Part shown: piece by piece, positions 45,480 through 57,274 of the stretch
Layout of the letters: each line of letters starts with the position of its first letter
How positions within the stretch are numbered: the stretch's first letter is position 1
Source of the DNA: Cerioporus squamosus
Taxonomy: Eukaryota; Basidiomycota; Agaricomycetes; Polyporales; Polyporaceae
Assembly: GCA_022592435.1 (NCBI GenBank)
Contig: JABYQS010000068.1
Location: forward strand, 62,001-126,000
Length of the DNA: 64,000 bases
Reading direction: 5' to 3'
The notes under the pieces: model-generated
Seen by the model: only the letters and a program-made list of their open reading frames with translations
Databases searched by the model: none
Told to the model about the DNA's origin: nothing
Made by a program: the position numbers and the translations under genes

Positions 45480-46661
45480 TGGCCTCAAGCCTTCCGCTCC
45501 CTCCGACCATCAACGCGAACTGCACACTCCTCTTTCTCGCTTTTCTCGATATATCGCTCGCGCTTTGGTTTGTCCCAAGTTTGTCCTCACTTATCCATAC
45601 TATCATCGTCTTCCGTCCTCGCCGATCGGTGCACCATTCGCGCCGCCCACGCGTATACTCGTACATGACACACATCGCCAGCTGTTTGCATCTCTCGTCC
45701 TCGTTTCTTGTCATCTCCCTCTCTCTGTGTCCGCCCCGTGGCTAGTTCTCCGTATCTCGCATCTCCCGTCTCCACGTCGTCTCATGCTCCGCGACCGCAT
45801 AGTGTACAATGTACTTGCCATCCCCGTCCTGGTCCTAATCTTCTCAACAGCATCCCATCCCCCGTTATCCTGACCTCGTATCCCCCAATGATTGTCCCTC
45901 CGCGAGCAACACCCAATCCAATGTCGTAGGCTGCAGTATCCACGCATACCGTTTTCCACTGAATCCCTGCTCCCACGATGCCTCAGGCCTTATGTCCTGT
46001 ACTGCCGCACACGAACGAGTTCGTGATGTCAATGGTCATATTGATGCGTACCCTGCATGTTTCCCATCCCGGCGTAACCCTACATGAGATATGTAGGAAC
46101 ACACCAGCAGGATGATGGACCAGGTAATGAGGTAGCGCCAGCACCTTCATCCGCATTTTCTCGTTCAACATCGCTGTGAAGGGCGAAGTGAGGGACTCGG
46201 ACGGGATGCACGTTCTGCCACTTGGAAGGCGGTCATGCACGTCACTGACGCGCCGTGCACTGACGGCTACAAGCGGCGTTCTGTAGCGGCGAGGGCGCAA
46301 GGCGTGTTACATGGCACACACAAGGGAAGACGGCTCACCTCGAGACACGGTCCTACGGGTCCCATTCAGACTCGCGCGGTATAGCCCAGACGGCAGCACC
46401 CGCGTAGACCAATTGGGTGCGAATGTTACCAAAGGCCCGACTCTGCATGCGGTCGTATTGAACCTACCGAACATATCGACCGACTACATATGTAGCCGAT
46501 GAGAGTGCATGCGATACGTAAGGGACGTCTGTTTACACCCATGGCATACTAGAATTCAGAAAATCGTGTGGTGGGGGCATGCGTCATGCGGGGACATGTG
46601 AAGTAGTACATGTAGAGGTGGTTTTGCAGAGAGCACAAGTCGAAAGCGGAACCCAAACAGA
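45480..46661. other. Intergenic, no gene seen
   Basis: 1.2 kb between convergent CAC2 and eL27. Pyrimidine-rich after the CAC2 stop. No conserved frame or repeat noticed. Confidence 0.5.
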
Positions 46662-47403
46662 TCAGAACTGTGAAGAGAAAGACGTCAGTACGGCGTTCTC
46701 TGCGGCGAAAAGACTGCAGGCCCGTCAAGATGAAGCGGGCGTGTATGTCGCTTGAGTGTCGGGGGAACGGGTGGCTTCTTGGAAAAACGGACAAAAGAGT
46801 ACTCACCCGGAGAGGCTGGAAGAACCACTTGTTCTTGCCACCCTGGTACTTGTCCTCCAACAGCTTCTTGATCTGCTTCTTGGAGTCCTCCCGTTGCGAC
46901 ACCTCCTTGAACGTCTCCTGGGAAACAACGCCCTTGAGGCCCTCGAGCTCAATTGCGTAACGCGTGGGGAAGAGGTGGGAGTAGTTGACGACCTGCACAC
47001 GGAAACATGAAGTCAGTCCCGCTGCCTTCTGGAGATGTGGCAGACGCACCTTGATGAAAGGCTTGATCTTGCTCCGCTTCGCAACCTTCTTCGCACCCAT
47101 ACGCTTCGTTACCTTGAGAGGGTAACGCTCGATGCCGGCAACGATGGCATGGGGGTATGGCCGCTCCTTGGTGCCCTCGTCGAGCTGCTTGATGACGACC
47201 ACCTTCTTCCCTGCCTGGCGGCCCTGGAGGACGATCGCGACCTAGTCGAGTTCCAAAACACAGCTCAGTCACGCGTTCCGACATAACTTCTCCCTCCCGC
47301 AAGACGTACTTTGCCGGGCTTGTAGACTGCAGTAATCGCGACGACACGTTCAGTATGGAATCGCACTAGCAGAGGTATGGCATACGAACGCACTTCTGGG
47401 CAT
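46662..47403 (-). CDS. RPL27: Cytosolic large ribosomal subunit protein eL27
   Basis: 60S subunit protein. Five coding exons (47403-47394, 47326-47310, 47241-47050, 46992-46807, and TTC-TGA at 46667-46662) encode 136 residues, the normal family length. Exons 1 and 2 (10 and 17 nt) give MPRIYKPGK. Exon 3 gives [20 protein letters not shown] through [17 protein letters not shown]. Exon 4 gives [20 protein letters not shown] through [15 protein letters not shown], and the last exon adds only the final phenylalanine and the stop. All introns have GT-AG ends and preserve phase. Such finely divided 5' ends are common in ribosomal protein genes, but a six-base last coding exon is rarely annotated correctly. 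Confidence 0.94.
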
Positions 47404-48801
47404 TTTGAGGGCGTTGAGGGACGGCGGCGGAGACTTCTTGCCTTTGCGCTATGGTCGGCAGCGAGCACCACCGTGCCGGAAACAGTCAGCCACCCGGCAA
47501 ACGCCGAACGGTACTGTACAGTTGCCCTGATAGACTCCCTCAGATTGGCGATCACCCAGACGCCGGCAGAAGCGGGGTGTTGGGCGCCTTCCCGCTAGAC
47601 TCACGAATATCCCGATTTGAAGGCTCTGCCTCGAGATACTTAAGTATCCCACCAAAGGCCACCAACACTTACTGCAGTGGCAAGCCGCCAGCAGCACATA
47701 GGAGGGAGATGGCTTAGTTGAGGCGCGTCACAGCACAAGCAGTAAGGTCGGTTCATCTTAAACATTGTGCTGTTGGACTGGCTACGTCAATTGACCGACT
47801 GCATACCTTCATCTTCAGAAGCTGACTTATGGGGCTCCTGGACGGGAGTGCAGTCAAAGTGCGGTCAATGCTTGAACTTGAAGTCCGCTTCAGCACGGAT
47901 CCTCCGGGAACGAAACGTCAGAGAGATGACGGACGGGCCAGATTTTTCCGTGCCTGGGCTTTGGACAACCTACGCAAAGACGGAATAAAACGGACTCCGC
48001 TGATTCTCACTTACTGCCAGTAACCCGAGGACATGGCGATGATGGAATGTGGCAGCAATCGCCGCCCAACTACCGCGGGCTGCAACGCCGTGTGCAGACA
48101 ACGCGATTAGCATGCGAATTCACTTCGACGGTGACGCATCTCTCTGTCCCGGTGACCATGCTCTGGCTGAGTCGAACGATACGCAGCTGCATGTCCAGCA
48201 TCAAGCATAGTGCCGCGCCCCTCGCGTCATCCGCATGGCCTATGGATCGTCGGGCCACGCCACCACATTTTCCGTGCTTGCTTGCCAACCGAGGTGTCCC
48301 TGTGAAAATCAGTAGGCTCGGCCCCTGCCCAGGACCTACCAAACGTTAACGCTGCGGGGCTCCGTACGTTAAAATACCATCACTGCACTCGCCGCTCACC
48401 ATGTCTAAGCGGTGTGATTAATAGCCGCTGGGGTAGACATTCTACCATCCCAACCGCAGCAGGAGCTTTGGTCAAGCTTTGGTACACCTTTTCGCCAACA
48501 GTTTGCGCCCATGCCCTGTGGCCTGAGACCTGAGGGTTCCGTTGAACTGCCATCGCCCATAAGGTAGCCTCTGCGCGTGCTGTGACGGCCAAGTCCCCGG
48601 TCGTCGGCAAGGGATGCAGAAATACCAGTCATGGTGGACCAGTCTCCGAGATCGCTTGTCGATCACATCGCTGATTGCGGCGCGTAGGTGGCCCTTGTCC
48701 GGGGCACGGAGGTTATTGGCTAATGACCGAACGCGAATGAGGCACCCCCGATCCGCTGGACGATGGCCCTGCAGACTCGTCACTCCGCCGGCTCCAGGGA
48801 A
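47404..48801. other. Intergenic, no gene seen
   Basis: 1.4 kb between divergent eL27 and the FAD-linked oxidoreductase. Short open frames on both strands lack any conserved feature. Upstream control regions of both genes must lie here. Confidence 0.5.
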
Positions 48802-48807
48802 TATAAA
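48802..48807 (+). promoter_or_regulatory. TATA box of the FAD-linked oxidoreductase gene
   Basis: TATAAA in GAATATAAAGG, 149 bp before the ATG at 48956. Core-promoter-like; suggests an inducible gene. Confidence 0.55.
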
Positions 48808-48955
48808 GGTCCAACTCCGCCAGGGATATGTCATTCGAGTGCTCTTGCGCTTGAGGCCCTCTGACACACACCCGCTGTCCGACGCCTGCACACTGCTCCT
48901 GCTGGTCCCGCCAACGTTCCTTCTGTGATACCTGGTCGACGCCCTGCTGCCCACT

Positions 48956-51415
48956 ATGCGTCAGTCACTTGCGACCGCCACATTCCTTTCCTCTGCTGCC
49001 CTCGTCGCAGCTTACGCGCCGCCTCCCGGTCTCGAGAACTTCCAGCCTCGCAGCGAGTTCACGGCGGTCTGCAAGGAGATCAGCAGCGCTGTCTCGTCTG
49101 CGTCCGAGGTTCACTTTCCAGGCGAGTAACCAATTCTTTCGTGTCTCGTTCGCGGGGTCGTCTTGCAACCATCGGCGTGCAGCGGCTACATTATGTGGAA
49201 CCGCTCGGTTTTGATGGGCCTGAAAGTCGCCGACAACCGTTACATGAGCCCCTAGCTTCACGCGGTTGCCAACTGCCCAGGGGACGAACTCCACACTCAA
49301 CAACGATACGAGACCACGAGAAGCACAGACTGCCTGGTGACCTGCCGCTTACGCTTACTCTGGGTGTGTGGTCACCCGATGATGCCGAGATCCATGCACA
49401 TTCCGTTTATTTCCGTCCACGTTTAACGTTTAATTCTTTTGCTGTGTTGCTGAGACGCTCGTCTTGCAGTTCTGGACCTGAACGCGGCATACGTGAAGGA
49501 CATCAGCCACTGGGCATCATCCAGCACTCAGCAGGCAGCATGCTCAGTCGAGCCTGGCACCGCAGAAGACGTCGGCACCATTGTGAGCACGCCATGTCCG
49601 TCATTGCCACATGCACCGTGAACGCTGACGTCGTGTCGTTATCCCAATAGCTCCAGATCCTGGCGAAGACCAACACGTCGTTCGCGGTACGTAACAGCTC
49701 CTTGCGTTTGACTTCTGACATGGCGACCTCGGTCAACTTATCTCCGCCTCGTTCTCCGGATACATTGCGATGGACCGCACGCTGATGATCACTCTGTGTG
49801 CAGGTGAAGGGAGGCGGCCATACGTCCAATCCCGGCTTCTCGTCCACAGACGGCGTCCACATCGCGATGTACAAGTTTAGCGACGTCACCTACAATGCTG
49901 CTAGCAACACGGCCGAGGTCGGCGCTGGCCTCGTCTGGGACGACGTCTACGCCGCACTTGAGCCGTATGCCGTTAATGTAGTCGGCGGTCGGGTTACCGG
50001 TGTTGGTGTTGCCGGGTTCACTCTGGGAGGAGGTGAGTTCATCGCCATGTGCTCCCGTGCTTCCGTGGCGTGGTTTGTGCGGTACCGCGAGCACGGAGCG
50101 CCGCTCGAGAGATGCCAGAAGCAGGACAAAGAATCTCATCTGTCACGTCATATAACACAGGGTACTCGTGGAAGACGAACCAGTACGGCCTGACGGTGGA
50201 CAACCTGAGCGGCTACGAACTCGTGTTGCCCAATGGCACCGTCACCATCGTCACGGAGAGCTCGTACCCCGACCTGTTCTGGGGCCTCAAGGGTGGATAC
50301 AACAACTTCGTGAGTCCCGTACTCTTCGCATCTCAGCGTCATCGACCATAGATGCTGGCGATGCTCGGATGCTATGCGGTCCCTTGTTACGTTTGTTCGC
50401 TGAACGCAAACCTTCCCACCAGGGCATCGTGACCAAGTTCACTCTCAAGACCTACCCGCAAACGGAAGTCTGGGTACGCTATCTCCGCCCTTTGGCCGTT
50501 CGACGTCCAAGCTCTAACTGTATCCTCACTTCTTCACCAGGGCGGTCTGATCACCATCACGGCGGACAATATCGAGGCCGTCAACAACGCGACCGTCAAG
50601 TTCGCGCAGACCGTCACCGACCCCAAGGCCGCGATCCTGCCCACGTACAACTTCCTCCTTGGAGCACCCGGCGTGTCCCTGCTGCTCTTCTACGACTACC
50701 CGACACCGCCTGACGGCATCTTCGACGACTTCCTTGCGATCCCCCACTTTACGAAGGACGTCAAGACGCGCTCATTCTCCGACCTTGTGCAGGCCGCGCC
50801 ATCGGATGCAACGGCGAATACCCGGTGCGTCGCACTAACAGCCTTCACCTGCCAACGAATTTGATTGACTGACCTCATCTTCTCCAGCGGTATCTTCCAC
50901 ACGGTCTCGCTTCTCGAGTATACGCCGACCATCATGGCTGCGGTCCTAAACGAGACGAAGGTATGTGTTCATAAATGACGACTGTCGATCATCCTGCTCA
51001 TGAGCGTCTCGGACAGTTCTGGGGAGAGCGTCTTTCCTGGGTCTCGGGCTCGTTCATCAGCTACGACGTCGAGCCCTTCCTCCCCACCCTCCTCTCGCAC
51101 GCGTCCGAGTCGTCCTCCGCCTACCCCCCCTCGCGCGCCCGGGGCCTCCTCCCGCTCAACATCTATTATGCGTACGGAGCCGACGCCGCAGACAACACGA
51201 TGTACGACGCCGCGCGCCAGAGCGCCGCGCATCTGACGCAGGTCGCGGTGAGCGAGGGCCAGGACATCGCCGATGCGGCGCTGTACGGCAACTATGCCAT
51301 CTTCGACACGCCGCTCGACCGCATCGTCGGCGGCAACTTGGACAGGCTCAAGGCGCTGAAGGCGCAGTACGACCCGAGCAACGTTATGGGTCTCGCTGGT
51401 GGCTGGAAGTTCTGA
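48956..51415 (+). CDS. Secreted FAD-linked oxidoreductase (PCMH-type)
   Basis: Predicted extracellular flavoprotein oxidase with an N-terminal PCMH FAD-binding domain. The leader MRQSLATATFLSSAALVAAY is a signal peptide. Exon joins give VLDLNAAYVKDISHWASSST and VKGGGHTSNPGFSSTDGVHI; the histidine in GGGH is the usual covalent FAD attachment site. Then come VVGGRVTGVGVAGFTLGGG, GYSWKTNQYGLTVDNLSGYE and ESSYPDLFWGLKGGYNNFG, all PCMH motifs. The second, cysteinyl FAD attachment seen in berberine-bridge enzymes is missing. The C-terminus ends YDPSNVMGLAGGWKF, the normal end of this family. About nine introns. The first (49133-49469) appears to use a GC donor (CAG|GCGAGT) with an AG acceptor. The substrate cannot be deduced; sugar, alcohol or alkaloid oxidation are all possible. 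Confidence 0.87.
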
Positions 51416-52138
51416 GTTCTGTGGTAAACCGTGAGGTGATCCCGCTTTGGACTGTTCAAGTACTCTCCGACGAGTCTCCGTTGTTCGATATGCTCCCTCT
51501 TGGTTGTTTTCGACATTACTACGTCGATCTGACATTCGTTCATTTCGCCACTTGTTATCATACACGTACCATTGCTCTCCTCGTAATCGATATACACTGC
51601 TAATACCACGCGTGGTTTGCGCTCTGCTTCTGAGACACAGGAGTATCATGGGCGCTTCGATTACTATACGTGGATCCTGTCCGAATCCATCTGGGCGGGC
51701 GAGGCGGGCCCGGGTCCGATTCTTTGAGCTCATCATCATGCACATGCAAGTTATCGCACGCTCCGGTGACCGGTCCCATGTCCCTCCCACCTCAAAGTGC
51801 TCCGGAGAGGAAAGTAGGGCCGTCCAGGCGGTCGAGCCTCGACATCCCGTCAGGCTTCTTCGCACGTCTCCTTGGCGGGGTTTCGGGCAGCGGTCTGGAA
51901 TCGATACGGACTATTCTACGCGGTTCAAGGCCTGCTCTAGTGGAAACATGTGTTGAGGTGCGCCATTCCAGAGACCGTACAAATAGTGAGATCCGTGCTT
52001 CCGAATTGCCAGTACCCATCCACCTACCCACCCTACCGCCTCTCGGACTCTTCTGTGAGTGCCCCACATCGTATACACCCCGGTCCTTCAGACTGGTAAG
52101 GTACAGAACAAGCAACATCTTATCCAGTGAGCCTACTC

Positions 52139-52446
52139 TTCTACTGGATGTTCGCGAGCGGGCTATTCATGCACTACGCCGACTACTTCAGGGATGCGCA
52201 ATCCCTTCACATCGAACAACCTAGCTCTCGGCATGACAGCCGCCTCAAACTTCGCCGTCGAGGCGATGTTATGGGCGGCACCCGCGGCAGGAGCACCAGT
52301 GTGTGCATACCCCAGCCAGGCGACTCTTGTTCCTCCTCAGCCCTACGTCACCGAGACCACCCGTACGGGGAACATCCCGCCTGTACCCCAATCACCTCGC
52401 CCTCGCCGGAGTCTGTCGTTCCGGCGCACGAGGCTGCACCTGTAAT
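52139..52446 (+). CDS. Possible small hypothetical protein
   Basis: Weak call. A frame reads MRNPFTSNNLALGMTAASNF and continues with a hydrophobic stretch (AVEAMLWAAPAAGAPVCAYP) and a proline/serine-rich tail ending RRSLSFRRTRLHL. Upstream sequence could contribute an exon through an intron ending at TACTTCAG near 52190. No homologous family is recognised with confidence. The hydrophobic segment might be a single membrane span. Confidence 0.22.
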
Positions 52447-52599
52447 GTAGCACTATGACTTCATGACCATATGGTGCGTTATTCTCTGGAATATCTCCTA
52501 CCACAACGCTGACGTCGTCCAGAACGTTGTATTTATTCCCTGCGCCCACATTCTCTTTGGATACCACTTGTACCACTACTGTACATGTATACCACGGAC

Positions 52600-54553
52600 T
52601 CACTTTCCGACTACATCCGCGAGCTGTGTTTTTGGGATCGCCTCTGGGAAGGCCAGCTGCTTCAGCCGATTATGCGTCGCCTGCTCGTACGCAAACGCGA
52701 ACGAGATCAGCTCGAACTCGCTGAACGCCGTCCCAACAAATGCGATCCCGAACGGCTGGTTCGGCCCGCTCGAACGAGTCGGTCTTGCAGGCGCGAGCGT
52801 CGTGTTCGCCGGGAGGAACCCTAGCGGAACTGCGTACATACATCGTCAGCTCGACAACAAGGTCCGCGACGATCGACGACTTACCGGTAACGATGGGGTA
52901 TCCGGCGATTGCGGCGGGTCCGGAGGCGACGTTACTCGGCATGAGGAGCGCATCTACTGCGAACGTCTTCAGGGTGGCGTCAATACCCCGGGTAGCCCCA
53001 AGGTCCTTGTCGGCTGCGATCGCGTCGAAGAACGCCTGGTTGACGGTGGTGTTCTCAGACTCGATGAATTCCGACTGGTCCGTCCAAAATGGCTCTACAA
53101 GCTCCTCGTCCGCATGTGCGATGTTGAAGGCGATCAGGTCCGCGAGGTTCTTCACTCCTGTCGGGACATGGAGAAGCTCGGATATGTACTGCGCGATTTG
53201 GACCTGCCACGACATATGGATCAAATGAGTGGTTGACCAATGACCGTCGACTGCTTGTACGTGTCGCTCACCTTGAAATCGGTGTCGAGAACGATGGTCT
53301 CATTGTTCGACGCCTCGAGCTCCTCAAAGTCTGGGAAGTCCGCTGGGTCCACAATCGTCGCTCCCAGCCCGCGGATGGTATCCAAGGATGCGTTGAACGC
53401 GGCCACAATGTTGCTGTTCGTGCGGGTGAAGAGCTTCCGCGGCACGCCGAGGCGCACGCCTCGCAGAGCGTCCTTCCTCAAAGCCTTCGTATAGTCGGGC
53501 ACGACATTTGGCTGCGCAAGTGTGAAGTTGTCGCGAGGGTCTTTGCCTGCAATCGCGTGGAGTATGATGGCTGCATCCGTGACGGAGCGTGTCATCGGTC
53601 CCACTGTGTCTTGGTGCGAAGATATTGGTATTACTACGACAGGTTAAGTGAGTTTTCTCAGAATCAAGGCCATCTTCTGAGCTCACCGCCTGCTCTCGAT
53701 GTCAACCCCACAGTCGGCTTAATGCCTACGAGGTTGTTCATGTTACTCGGCGAGATGATCGAGCCATCTGTCTCCGAACCGAGCGCGCCCGCTGCTAGGC
53801 CAATCGCGCTGCTAATCCCGCTTCCGGAGCTCGATCCTGATGGGTCGCCGAGGGGAACGTACGGACTCGTTGCCTGTCCACCTCGTCCCGAGAAACCTGA
53901 AGGGACATTGCCGCGGAAGTGAGCCCACTCGGAAAGGTTCGCTTTGCCGAGGATGATGGCCCCCGCCGCTCGGAGCTTTGAGGCGACATGCGCGTCACGC
54001 CGGACGATGGAACCTAGGAGAGCAAAGGAGCCTGCTGTCGTATTCATACCTGAAATAATGAGATGGTGAATATCATTCCGATGAAAGCTTGAAATTGGGT
54101 GAAGTGACCTTCGACGGCCACAGTGGCAATGTTGTCTTTGACGAGGATGGGAATACCGTGCAGCGGTCCGCGAGCCCCGAAGAGCTTCCTCTCGAGGTCA
54201 AGCTCGGCGGCTTGCGCCAAGGCACTCGGGTTGGTCTCAAGGACTGCGCGGAGCGTCGGTCCTTGAAGGTTGACCTCCTCGATCCTTGCGAAGTACGCCT
54301 ACATCCCATCAATGTAGCATCTGACAGAATTGGCACCGGAAATAAGCCGCACCTTGACCAAGTCCACGCTAGTGAAATGCCCCTTCTCCAGCCCTTGTTG
54401 CAGCTCCGATATTGATGCTTCATACAGGTCCGGGAAGGTCACCGAGCTAGCCGCCATTGACTCCTTCACCCCGCAGGTCGCCCATACGAACGCAAGAGCG
54501 AGTGAGAAGAGCGACATCAGGCTGAGGCTACAGGGGAATCTGCGGGATCCCAT
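52600..54553 (-). CDS. Secreted amidase (amidase signature family)
   Basis: Hydrolyses amide bonds of small or peptide-like substrates through a Ser-cisSer-Lys triad. Start at 54553 gives the leader MGSRRFPCSLSLMSLFSLAL, a signal peptide. Then FPDLYEASISELQQGLEKGH and the lysine in HGIPILVKDNIAT. After an intron come GSFALLGSIVRRDAHVASKL, GKANLSEWAHFRG and the glycine/serine signature GDPSGSSSGSGISSAIGLAA, with SETDGSIISPSNMNNLVGIK next. Later segments include PISSHQDTVGPMTRSVTDAA and, in the final exons, NQPFGIAFVGTAFSEFELIS. All three triad positions are present. About 560 residues, normal for fungal amidases. Convergent with the FAD oxidoreductase and followed on the same strand by the dehydrogenase genes. 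Confidence 0.88.
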
Positions 54554-54919
54554 CTTAGTGGCAGTGGACCGAGTCGCAGCTCGGTTGCACTGATGGGCCA
54601 CTGCTTTATGGCGCAACGGTGACCATGCTTATCGTATGGCCTCTGGGTCAGTGAGAAGGTCAAGCGGAGAGCCGCATGCGCTGGAAGATACGACGAGTAC
54701 AAGAAGACCTTTCCGGCGGAAGTCCCACGTCCAGGAGCTCGGTAACATTTTCTCATAGGCGATCACGCGTCATGTGGAGGTAGCTCCCCCGGCGGCCCCT
54801 CCGATACTAAGCAAAGGCTATTGTTGATATCAAGGTGTGGGCGACAGTGATGTACGTTCGTTTCTCATACGGGGGCAATAACAGATTCACACACCGAAGG
54901 GGAGCCGCGACAGACCATA

Positions 54920-56675
54920 TCAGAGCTTGGATGAAACCAGCCGGGACGACGAAGCACCGCCTGAGGACAAAGACGGGTCGTTCTGCGAAGGGTGTACGAG
55001 GATCTTCACTGTAGTCATGTTAGCTACGCTGCAGATCATAGATACTGGACGCGCACCATGCTGATCCTTCTCATGTATGAGTGCATGTATGCCTTTCTCC
55101 ACGAAGTCTTCCAGGCCGATGCGGCGAGTGATCAAGTTCTCCAGACCCTTGAATTTCCCTTCAGCGACAGCGTCGAGCATTTCGCGGTGATCACGATCGT
55201 ACGCCATGATTCCTGCAATGTACACACTGTGAGTGGGCATGATTCATGATTTGAAGGATCGCATTGCGCACCGGTAAAAGTGACCTCTTTGTAAGTCACA
55301 GCATCTATGTCGAGTGTAGGTCTGTTCTCCCATACGGCGACGTTCACAACATTTCCTCGGGGTCGCACGGCCTGGAAGGCTGTATCCAGCGTTCGCTGGG
55401 TCCCTGCACTATCGAAGACAACGTCGGCGCCACGGTCCCCTGTGACTTGACGTACAGCTATCGGAACGTCCGTGTTTGCCACCACAGGATCGTACACGAT
55501 GTCTGCGCCGTGTGCTTGGGCGAGGTCGCGCCGCTTTGAGGCAGGTTCGGAAACGGCGATCCAAGCTGCACCGAACACCCTGGCGGGAACAAACAGATCC
55601 ACATCATGAAGGGAGTGGTTCGAAACTTGCACAGAGGACATACCTTGCAACTCTCAAAATTAGGAGACCGATCTGCGTCAAAGCACCACGGTTAGGAAGA
55701 TGGAACGTCGAGAGGTGAGCAGACTTACAGGGCCAGCCCCAAGGACAAGAACATGATCTCCTCGTTTGATGTTCGACCTTTTGACCGCATGCCACGCGAC
55801 GGCGAGAGGCTCCATGAGAGCACCGACGTCCACTATGGATGAAAAGCATCATTGTCTCCGCAACTCGATTGTAAATAGGAGAGACACGAACAAGGGATGC
55901 CTGTTGGCAAAGGATGGACAAGGTCCTGATCCAAGCAGGTGAACTCTGCGAGGCCTCCTCCCCAGCCACCTATGCCCTGAGGTGCCACAGCAGTCAGATA
56001 ATCAAATGAGTCGACCTCGAATCTCCGTACCACGAAAGTTGCATGCCGACAGAGATTTCGAGAACCTTCGACGCAGAAGGGACAACTCGACTTCCTACAC
56101 GATATCAGCGGTTCTCTGCAGAGGGAAGCTCAATGTCGGTTTCGTTCAAGCACTGGGAAAATCAACGTACACGACAACGTTTTGACCTACGCGCAAGCGA
56201 CTCGTGTCAACTCCCGGCCCGATTTCAGTGATAGTGCCAGAGAACCTGCACGCTGACGATCAGCGGCGGGGGCTGGACCTGAAGCCGAAGTCAGGACCAC
56301 TTACTCATGGCCCATACCAATGGGAAGCGTCTCTCCGGTGACCACATGTGGTACCAGGGTCGTCGGCGTGACGGGGAGGATGCTGAAGTAACAGTGCAAG
56401 TCCGAACCGCAGACTGCGCAGGAGCGGTTAGTAGCTTGATGCGCATGGATAGCCCTGTACTGACTTCCGTTCCTGTGATACAGCATAACTCATAGGTCTT
56501 TCGTTCGTCAATGTCATAGGGACTCACCAAGCGACCTGGCTGACTATGAGATTAGTCCGAACAGCTCGCTAGCGCAGGGACATACCTTGATCTTCACTTG
56601 CCCTCCCTTGACTTGAGGCTCCGGGATTTCGTCGAGGCGGATGTCGCCTGGACCGTAGTACCGTATCGCCCTCAT
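54920..56675 (-). CDS. Zinc-dependent medium-chain dehydrogenase, butanediol dehydrogenase-like (paralog 1)
   Basis: NAD(P)-dependent polyol or acetoin/butanediol oxidoreductase of the MDR family. Exon 1 (56675-56586) gives MRAIRYYGPGDIRLDEIPEP ... VKIK. Two 8-nt micro-exons (56528-56535 and 56465-56472) then supply VAWNG, joined to ICGSDLHCYFSILP from 56413. The cysteine in GICGSD and the HE of MGHEF are the catalytic zinc site. The structural zinc loop is EPLISCRKSSCPFC ... C (C-x4-C-x2-C-x7-C). Then GGWGGGLAEFTCL, the Rossmann core VLVLGAGPIGLLILRVARVF, and the end ITRRIGLEDFVEKGIHALI and VKILVHP with a serine-rich extension. No frameshift found. The paralog at 59163-60820 has the same exon structure. 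Substrate is inferred from family resemblance. Confidence 0.88.
56465..56535 (-). other. Pair of 8-nt micro-exons in dehydrogenase paralog 1
   Basis: GTCGCTTG (56535-56528) is preceded by CAG and followed by GTGAGT; GAACGGAA (56472-56465) is preceded by CACAG and followed by GTCAGT. Together with exon 1 and the next exon they restore VAWNGICGSD in phase. Skipping either one shifts the frame. Confidence 0.8.
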
Positions 56676-56728
56676 GATGTCGTGTACGTGTCAAGAGTTT
56701 CTTTCCAAGGCTCGGGCTGACCAGACCC

Positions 56729-56735
56729 TATATAT
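56729..56735 (-). promoter_or_regulatory. TATA-like box of dehydrogenase paralog 1
   Basis: TATATAT/ATATATA (in CCCTATATATG on the plus strand), about 54 bp upstream of the start codon at 56675. Confidence 0.5.
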
Positions 56736-57274
56736 GTACGTGGACGCTGTCACCGGCCCCCGGACTGCTTCGTCTTCTTAAACTTTGTACCTAAGCCGTT
56801 CACTGAACGGCCATGTCTCCTGGTTGCTCTCGCGCTCGGACCTGCTGAAGACGACCTTCGTAGGCGCAGGGCTATATTACTGAGTTTCCCCTGTCCATCT
56901 CAGACTGGCTTCACTCGTACAACTCCAGGGGCAACGGTCGTCACCTTAGTGTGCGTTGACTGGTGAGAAAGTTACGCGACCCCGGGAGCTATCGCACTCA
57001 CCTCGTTGATAGTCATGTGTACCCCAAGTGACCATGAGCAATCGCTACAGAAGCCACATGGCATGGCGTGGGTAACATATAACGGCAGTAACGGATGGCG
57101 CCTTGGTCTCTAGACTTCGCCAGAAATCTTGAAGCTGTTACCGCTTGAGTGCATATGGAGTATGTCGACGAAGGAGCAGTACTAGTTCGAAGACAGCACA
57201 TGTAGTTCCCATGCGCTAGGGCGCCGTGCTACAGTCAACATATTTAGCTACTGTGGATCATGCGCTCATGAGTC

